55,827 nucleotides of DNA from Curtobacterium sp. ER1/6 (lineage in GTDB: Bacteria; Actinomycetota; Actinomycetes; Actinomycetales; Microbacteriaceae), in NCBI RefSeq assembly GCF_001742745.1, contig NZ_MJAK01000013.1:1-55827 (forward strand), given 5' to 3'. Positions within the stretch are counted from its first letter, which is position 1. Every line of letters starts with the position of its first letter. Position numbers and translations under genes: made by a program. Shown piece by piece: positions 51,383 through 55,827 of this stretch. The notes beneath the pieces are model-generated. The model was given only the letters and a program-made list of their open reading frames with translations. It was not told the origin of the DNA and made no database searches.

Positions 51383-52681
51383 ATGTCCGAGGACACCCGC
51401 CCGCACGTCGTCATCGTCGGTGGTGGCTTCGCGGGCATCGCCGCCATGCGTGAGCTCGCCGACGCACCGGTGCGGGTGACGCTCGTCGACCGGCACGTCT
51501 ACAACATGTTCCAGCCGCTCATGTACCAGGTCGCGACCGGCGGCCTGAACGCCGGCGACGTGACGTACTTCCTGCGGAGCCTGCGCGCCAAGCAGGCCAA
51601 CGCGGACTTCCGGCACGGGCTGCTCACGGGCATCGACACCGAGCACCGCGTCGCGGAGATGTCAGACGGCGAGCACCTGCACTACGACTGGCTGATCCTC
51701 GCCAACGGCGTCAACACGAGCTACTTCGGCACCCCCGGCGCCTACGAGTACGCGTACTCGATGTACTCCCGCTCGCAGGCCCTCCGCATCCGCGACGAGC
51801 TGTTCACGCGGCTCGAGCAGGCCGCGGCGAAGCAGGGACCGGACGAGATCCGCGTGGTGATCGTCGGCGGCGGCGCGACCGGCGTCGAGATGGCCGGAGC
51901 CCTGGCGGAACTGCGCGACCAGGCGCTCGTGGGCGCCTACCCGGAGATCGAGCGGGGCAACATCTCGATCACGCTCGTGCACCGCAGCGGCGAGCTGCTC
52001 AAGCCGTTCGCGCCCCGGCTCCGTCGGTACGCCGCGAAGATCCTCCGGAAGCGCGGGGTCGTCCTCCGTCTGAACACCGGTGTCGCCGAGGTCAAGCCGG
52101 ACGGTGTCGTGACGGCGTCGGGCGAGTTCATCCCGGCCTCGCAGGTCATCTGGGCGACCGGCGTCGCCGCGCACAAGGAGGTCTCGGGCTGGGGCCTGCC
52201 GCAGACGCACGGCGGACGCATCCAGGTGAACGACGACCTCAGCGTCAAGGGCGTCGAGCGCATCTTCTCCGCCGGCGACATCGCCGCGCAGGACGACGCC
52301 CTCGCGCAGCTCGCGCAGCCGGCGCTCCAGGGCGGCAAGCACGCCGCACGGCAGGTCGTCCGCCTGCTCGAGGGCAAGCCGACCGAGCACCTGCGGTACT
52401 TCGACAAGGGCACGATGGCGACGATCGGCACGAACGCCGCGGTCGCCCAGCTGCGCGGCGGCATCACGATGGTCGGGCCGGTCGCGTGGATCGCCTGGGT
52501 CGGGGTGCACATCGCGTCGCTCCTCGGCAACGGCAACCGACTGTCGACCCTGTCCCACTTCTTCGTCCGCTACATGTGGTTCATGCGGAAGCGGTCGATC
52601 CCGATCGTCGGCGACGTCCGTCCCGTGCGCCCGAACGGCGACCGCGAACCCGAGCCCTGGCAGATGCAGAAGGCCGAGTAG
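51383..52681 (+). CDS. ndh: Type II NADH dehydrogenase (NDH-2)
   Basis: A 432-residue flavoprotein passing electrons from NADH to menaquinone without pumping protons. The FAD loop is VIVGGGFAGIAAM (10-22), the NAD loop VVIVGGGATGVEMAG (158-172), and the quinone-site stretch NMFQPLMYQVATGGL (41-55). VWATGV-type WATGVAAHK and FSAGDIAA bind FAD. The C-terminal membrane-associated helices (SLLGNGNRLSTLSHFFVRYM) match actinobacterial Ndh. CAGGAGG precedes the ATG at 51383, and TACCCT at 51340-51345 may be the -10 box, giving a normal leader. Confidence 0.95.
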   Translation: MSEDTRPHVVIVGGGFAGIAAMRELADAPVRVTLVDRHVYNMFQPLMYQVATGGLNAGDVTYFLRSLRAKQANADFRHGLLTGIDTEHRVAEMSDGEHLHYDWLILANGVNTSYFGTPGAYEYAYSMYSRSQALRIRDELFTRLEQAAAKQGPDEIRVVIVGGGATGVEMAGALAELRDQALVGAYPEIERGNISITLVHRSGELLKPFAPRLRRYAAKILRKRGVVLRLNTGVAEVKPDGVVTASGEFIPASQVIWATGVAAHKEVSGWGLPQTHGGRIQVNDDLSVKGVERIFSAGDIAAQDDALAQLAQPALQGGKHAARQVVRLLEGKPTEHLRYFDKGTMATIGTNAAVAQLRGGITMVGPVAWIAWVGVHIASLLGNGNRLSTLSHFFVRYMWFMRKRSIPIVGDVRPVRPNGDREPEPWQMQKAE

Positions 52682-52710
52682 CGCGCTCGGCGCCCACGGC
52701 GCGGCGCGGC

Positions 52711-52792
52711 GCGGCGCCGAGGCTCGCGCAGACGGACACTTTCGCGACCATCGGGCCGCGAAAGTGTCCGCCGGGCCGAGCCTCGGCGCCGC
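52711..52792. terminator. Nested hairpin containing the 68-bp palindrome, copy B
   Basis: The outer stem is 16 bp (52711-52726 with 52777-52792), the 6+6 base internal loop is symmetric, and the inner stem is 14 bp (52733-52746 with 52757-52770) with a 10-base loop. The core 52718-52785 has the same 9-6-5-28-5-6-9 geometry as the copies at 5353 and 48980. It lies between convergent ndh and SDR genes. Confidence 0.87.
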
Positions 52793-52799
52793 CACGCGG

Positions 52800-53705
52800 T
52801 CAGCGACGGGCCACGTGCGCGTACGCCCCGGCGGCGATGTCCTCGAGCAGCGTCGGTCCGGTGGGCTCCCACCCGAGCAGCTCGCGGGTGGCCCCGGAGG
52901 TCCCGGCCATCTCCATCGCGAAGAATCCGCCGATGAACCCGAAGTGCTCGGCCGCGTCCGCCGGGTCGATGCTCGCCACCGGCACACCGAACGCCTCGCC
53001 GATCGCGGCCGCGATGTCACGGGTCGCGATGCCCTGCTCCGCCACCGCGTGCAGCCGGGTGCTGGCCGGCGCCTGCTCGAGCCCGAGCCGGACGAGGCGC
53101 GCGGCGTCGGTGACGTGCACGGCCGCCCAGTGGTTCGTGCCCTCGCCGACGTAGCCGGAGACGCCGCGGTCGAGCGCGACGCCGGCCAGGTACGCGATGA
53201 ACCCGTGGTCCCCCACGCCGTGCGTGGTGGGGCTGAACCGCGCCGCGATGCTGCGGACGCCCTGGTCGACGAAGTCGAAGGCACGGTTCTCGCTGCCCCC
53301 GCGCGGGCTGTCGACGCCGGTGAACGGCGACGCGTCGCTCTCGTCCGCCGGGCGGTCGGGTGCGAGTGCGGCGATGCCCGAGGCGACGACGAGGGGGCGG
53401 TCGGTCCCGGCCAGGGCGGTGCCGAGCGTCTCGACCGCCGCGCGCTCGGCGGCGTTCGTCGCGGCCTGGTCCGACCAGTCGTGCTTGTTGGCGAGGTGCA
53501 GGACCCCGTCGGACCCGTCGGCCCCGCGGTGGAGGGCGTCGAGGTCGTCGAGGTCGCCCCGGAGGACCGTGACCCCCTTCGCCTCGAGGGCGGCGGCCGA
53601 GGCGTCGGACCGGGCGAGACCGGTGACGTCGTGTCCGGCGACGAGCAGCTCGTCGACGGTGTGGGAGCCGATCCAGCCGGAGGCTCCGGTGACGAACACG
53701 TGCAT
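52800..53705 (-). CDS. Extended SDR / NAD-dependent epimerase-like reductase
   Basis: A 301-residue SDR. The cofactor loop is VFVTGASGWIGSHTV (3-17). The YxxxK catalytic pair is replaced by an atypical arrangement typical of NmrA/YeeZ-like extended SDRs, with HLANKHDWSDQ and FSPTTHGVGDHGF in the substrate half. The exact substrate is unknown. AGGGA lies about eight bases before the ATG. It is divergent from a TetR repressor, with twin operators between them, so it is the probable target of that repressor. Confidence 0.85.
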   Translation of the reverse strand: MHVFVTGASGWIGSHTVDELLVAGHDVTGLARSDASAAALEAKGVTVLRGDLDDLDALHRGADGSDGVLHLANKHDWSDQAATNAAERAAVETLGTALAGTDRPLVVASGIAALAPDRPADESDASPFTGVDSPRGGSENRAFDFVDQGVRSIAARFSPTTHGVGDHGFIAYLAGVALDRGVSGYVGEGTNHWAAVHVTDAARLVRLGLEQAPASTRLHAVAEQGIATRDIAAAIGEAFGVPVASIDPADAAEHFGFIGGFFAMEMAGTSGATRELLGWEPTGPTLLEDIAAGAYAHVARR

Positions 53706-53734
53706 GTGCGTTCCCTTCACAGGTGTCCGCGGCC

Positions 53735-53785
53735 TGATGTCACGGACTGACATCACCGTAGCACTCGATGTCAGGCACTGTCATC
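53735..53785. promoter_or_regulatory. Twin TetR operators
   Basis: TGATGTCA-CGGAC-TGACATCA at 53735-53755 (perfect 8-bp arms) and GATGTCA-GGCAC-TGTCATC at 53767-53785 (one mismatch). Centres are 31 bp apart, about three helical turns. The second lies next to TAGACT at 53788-53793, the likely -10 box of tetR. Confidence 0.82.
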
Positions 53786-53800
53786 AGTAGACTCCCCTCC

Positions 53801-54373
53801 ATGGCGCGATGGCAACCGGGGACCCGCGAGCGACTCCAGGGCACGGCCCTGCAGCTCTTCGCGGAGCACGGCTACGACGAGACGACCGTGGCGGAGATCG
53901 CCGCGGCCGCCGACGTCACGGAGCGCACCTTCTTCCGGCACTTCGCCGACAAGCGCGAGGTCCTGTTCGCCGGGCAGGAGGACTTCCTCGGCATGTTCAG
54001 CGCACCGGTCGAGGACGCCCCCGCCGGCACGCCGCCCTTCGAGCTGGTCCGGCGCGCCCTCGACGCCGCCGCCGCCTTCTTCCCCGACGACCGCCGGGCG
54101 TGGTCGCGGACGCGGCAGCGGGTCATCGACGCCGTCCCCGCGCTCGGCGAGCGGGAGCTCGGCAAGCTCGCGAACCTGAAGGTGCACCTGGGTGCCACCC
54201 TGCGGACGCACGGGGTCGCCGAGCCGGCCGCCACGATCGCCGCGGAGACGGCGGTCACCGTGTTCCACCTGTCCTTCGCCCGGTGGATCGCGGAGGACGA
54301 GGACCGCGACTTCGGGACCATCGCGCACGAGCGCCTCGACGCCCTCGCCGAGGTCGTGCACCCCGGTCGTTGA
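53801..54373 (+). CDS. TetR-family transcriptional repressor
   Basis: A 190-residue regulator. The helix-turn-helix is TTVAEIAAAADVTERTFFRH followed by FADKREVLFAG (about residues 28-58). The ligand domain has TRQRVIDAVPALGERELGKL. The ATG at 53801 follows TAGACT by seven bases. It is divergent from the SDR gene and very likely controls it and itself through the two operators. The ligand is unknown. Confidence 0.92.
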   Translation: MARWQPGTRERLQGTALQLFAEHGYDETTVAEIAAAADVTERTFFRHFADKREVLFAGQEDFLGMFSAPVEDAPAGTPPFELVRRALDAAAAFFPDDRRAWSRTRQRVIDAVPALGERELGKLANLKVHLGATLRTHGVAEPAATIAAETAVTVFHLSFARWIAEDEDRDFGTIAHERLDALAEVVHPGR

Positions 54374-54440
54374 GCGTCCTCTTACTCGGAGGGAGCACGC
54401 TGGTCGTCATCCGTACGAACGATCCTCGCAGGGAGGAACC

Positions 54441-55652
54441 GTGGCGACGAACACCCTCGCGCCCGAGCACGTCCGCCCGACCGGCAGCAGCACGCCGGTC
54501 GGACGCGGGTCCGGCGCTACCCGGACGACACCGCCGCCGCCGCTGACCCGCCGCGCGCCGGCCCTCGACGGCCTGCGCACGATCGCCATCGCGATGGTGA
54601 TCCTGTACCACCTGCACGTCCCGCAGTTCGAGGGCGGCTTCATCGGCGTCACCGTCTTCTTCGCCCTGTCCGGCTTCCTCATCACGACGCTGCTGCTCGG
54701 CGAGCACCGGCGGACCGGCCGCATCCGTCTCGGGTCCTTCTGGCTGAAGCGTCTGCTCCGCCTGTACCCGGCGCTGCTCGCGCTCGTCGCCGTCGGCCTG
54801 CTCCTGTGGAACTGGGTCGGCGACTACAAGGGTGCGTCGTTCGGCCCCGGCGAGGCCGCGTTCATCGCCCTCACCTACACGGGCAACCTCTTCCGGTCGT
54901 TCTGGGACACCACGCAGGGCGTCTTCGCGCACACCTGGTCCCTGTCCATGGAGGAGCAGTTCTACCTGGTCTGGCCGCCCGTCCTCGTGCTGCTGTTCCT
55001 GGTGCGGTCGCGTCGGCGGTGGCTGCTCGCCGGCCTCGGCGCGGTGATCGTCGGGTGCTCGGTGGCCGCCGGGCTGATGTACCGGACGCCGAACAGCGGC
55101 GCGACGCCCGACGTCTACTTCTCCCCCGTGCTCGGCGTCGTGCCCCTCGCGACCGGGTGCCTGCTCGCCCTGCTGCTCGACGACGAGCGAATCCGGAGGT
55201 GGGCCGCAGGTCTCGCCGGCCACGTCGCCACCTGGGCCGGGCTCGCCCTGCTCGTCGGGACGATGCTGTGGATCGGCGACGACTGGGCGCAGCACGCGTG
55301 GACCTTCAGCGTCGTCCTCCCGCTGACCGGAGTCGTCTCCGCCGTGCTCATCGCCGGACTCGTCTCGGTGCGCAGCCCGCTCTCGGTCGCGTTCGCGTGG
55401 ACACCGGTGTCGTGGTTCGGCCGTCGGGTCTCGTACGCCGCGTACCTCTGGCACCCCCTCGTCATCGCGCTGCTCGACCCGTTCGCCGTCGGAGCGTGGG
55501 GGAAGGTCGGGCTGGTCGGCGCCTCGGTCCTCGTGGCGATCGGTGCCGCCTACGCCGTCGAGGTGCCGGTCGAGAAGGCCCAGCGTCGCTTCCGCGAGGC
55601 GCGACGCCTGGTCGCCGCCGACCGCGCGGCCCGCGACTCCGCCACGACCTGA
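54441..55652 (+). CDS. Acyltransferase family 3 (OafA/YrhL-type) membrane protein
   Basis: A 403-residue integral membrane O-acyltransferase with about ten helices. The catalytic N-terminal motif is visible: PALDGLRTIAIAMVILYHLH with its Arg and His, FFALSGFLITTLLL, and HTWSLSMEEQFYLVWP. These enzymes acetylate cell-surface polysaccharide or antibiotics using acyl-CoA. There is no C-terminal SGNH domain, unlike larger OafA proteins. GGGAGGA (54431-54437) precedes GTG 54441. It follows the tetR gene by 67 bases on the same strand. Confidence 0.9.
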   Translation: MATNTLAPEHVRPTGSSTPVGRGSGATRTTPPPPLTRRAPALDGLRTIAIAMVILYHLHVPQFEGGFIGVTVFFALSGFLITTLLLGEHRRTGRIRLGSFWLKRLLRLYPALLALVAVGLLLWNWVGDYKGASFGPGEAAFIALTYTGNLFRSFWDTTQGVFAHTWSLSMEEQFYLVWPPVLVLLFLVRSRRRWLLAGLGAVIVGCSVAAGLMYRTPNSGATPDVYFSPVLGVVPLATGCLLALLLDDERIRRWAAGLAGHVATWAGLALLVGTMLWIGDDWAQHAWTFSVVLPLTGVVSAVLIAGLVSVRSPLSVAFAWTPVSWFGRRVSYAAYLWHPLVIALLDPFAVGAWGKVGLVGASVLVAIGAAYAVEVPVEKAQRRFREARRLVAADRAARDSATT

Positions 55653-55665
55653 CGCGACGGGTCCC

Positions 55666-55690
55666 GTGAGCGGGTCGCCGATCCGCTCAC
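55666..55690 (+). terminator. Hairpin after the acyltransferase gene
   Basis: GTGAGCGG (55666-55673) and CCGCTCAC (55683-55690) flank a 9-base loop, 13 bases after the stop. Confidence 0.6.
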
Positions 55691-55702
55691 CGACCGGACA
55701 CC

Positions 55703-55713
55703 GGACGGGAGGC
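55703..55713 (+). repeat. Single intergenic copy of the GGACGGGAGGC core repeat
   Basis: Exact 11-mer without a matching arm nearby, just after the acyltransferase terminator. Confidence 0.65.
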
Positions 55714-55768
55714 CGGTCTGGTGCGTCTCCTGGGCCGGACGTCGTGACCGTTCCGTAGGCTCGCCTGC

Positions 55769-55827
55769 GTGACCACGGAACGCGTCGACGTCCTCGTCGT
55801 CGGCGGTGGCCCCGTCGGCCTGTTCGC
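55769..55827 (+). CDS. FAD/NAD(P)-binding oxidoreductase, N terminus only
   Basis: Nineteen complete codons at the window edge: GTG start, then TTERVDVLVVGGGPVGLF. The glycine-rich GGGPVG is the dinucleotide-binding loop of FAD-dependent enzymes (ferredoxin-NADP reductase, thioredoxin reductase or aromatic monooxygenase type). TAGGCT at 55756-55761 lies seven bases before the GTG and supports the start. The family cannot be resolved further. Confidence 0.75.
   Translation, partial: MTTERVDVLVVGGGPVGLF

Noticed and set aside
1..55827. tRNA/rRNA genes, CRISPR arrays, insertion sequences, prophage
   Set aside because: I read for tRNA T-arm motifs, regularly spaced identical repeats, transposase or integrase motifs and phage structural genes and found none.

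Overview
The window is chromosomal DNA from a high-G+C actinobacterium (roughly 72% G+C by eye). It is most likely a member of the Microbacteriaceae, with Curtobacterium a plausible genus. The evidence is the dense, mostly housekeeping gene content, many GTG starts, an actinobacterial HrpA and MSMEG-type core neighbourhood (pmt, rsmI, metG, tatD, rsmA, ispE), type II NADH dehydrogenase, and many genes whose start codon lies 6-7 bases after a TANNNT box, as in leaderless mRNAs. I see no tRNA, rRNA, CRISPR array, insertion sequence or prophage. No gene-free gap exceeds about 300 bases.

Layout. 1-2040: MarR regulator divergent from a VOC protein over twin operators, then a lipid kinase. 2151-13201: a molybdenum region. 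It holds a membrane-anchored molybdopterin oxidoreductase followed by a small membrane protein, a MarR-GNAT fusion and pheA on the minus strand. On the plus strand are a GT-C glycosyltransferase, moaA and moaD. They converge on a minus-strand operon of a HTH-TOBE regulator, moeB-rhodanese, modA, modB and modC. 13293-15889: another GT-C enzyme and ispE. 15946-22189: an accessory block (metY, SfnG-like flavin monooxygenase, ATP-grasp ligase, PH-like protein, XRE regulator/SDR pair, membrane protein) lying between ispE and rsmA, which are often adjacent in actinobacteria. 22412-28352: rsmA, tatD, metG, rsmI and pmt. 28446-33514: TetR/MFS pair, sulfurtransferase, epimerase, P-loop protein. 33609-41904: DUF255 thioredoxin protein, HrpA helicase, YbaK deacylase, DUF2461, CAT-like acetyltransferase, deaminase. 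41995-47372: CitAB-type two-component system divergent from a complete TctCBA tricarboxylate transporter. 47464-55827: LacI regulator, VOC protein, two overlapping hydrolases, DHFR-like reductase, NDH-2, SDR/TetR pair with twin operators, acyltransferase, and the start of a FAD-dependent enzyme.

How parts work together. ModABC imports molybdate, MoaA/MoaD/MoeB supply part of the molybdopterin pathway, and the oxidoreductase is the likely consumer. The HTH-TOBE protein is the likely molybdate-responsive regulator. MoaC, MoaE, MogA and MoeA are not in the window. The CitAB-type system probably senses a carboxylate and controls tctCBA. MetY with the SfnG-like enzyme suggests organosulfur use.

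The most unusual signals are at DNA level. Three 68-bp nested palindromes share exact geometry (5353-5420, 48980-49047, 52718-52785), one of them inside the oxidoreductase gene. A dispersed 11-mer, GG(C/A)CGGGAGGC, occurs 20 times, as inverted pairs in intergenic hairpins and singly inside genes in several reading frames. The linker of the oxidoreductase is largely made of these repeats plus a 9-bp tandem repeat.
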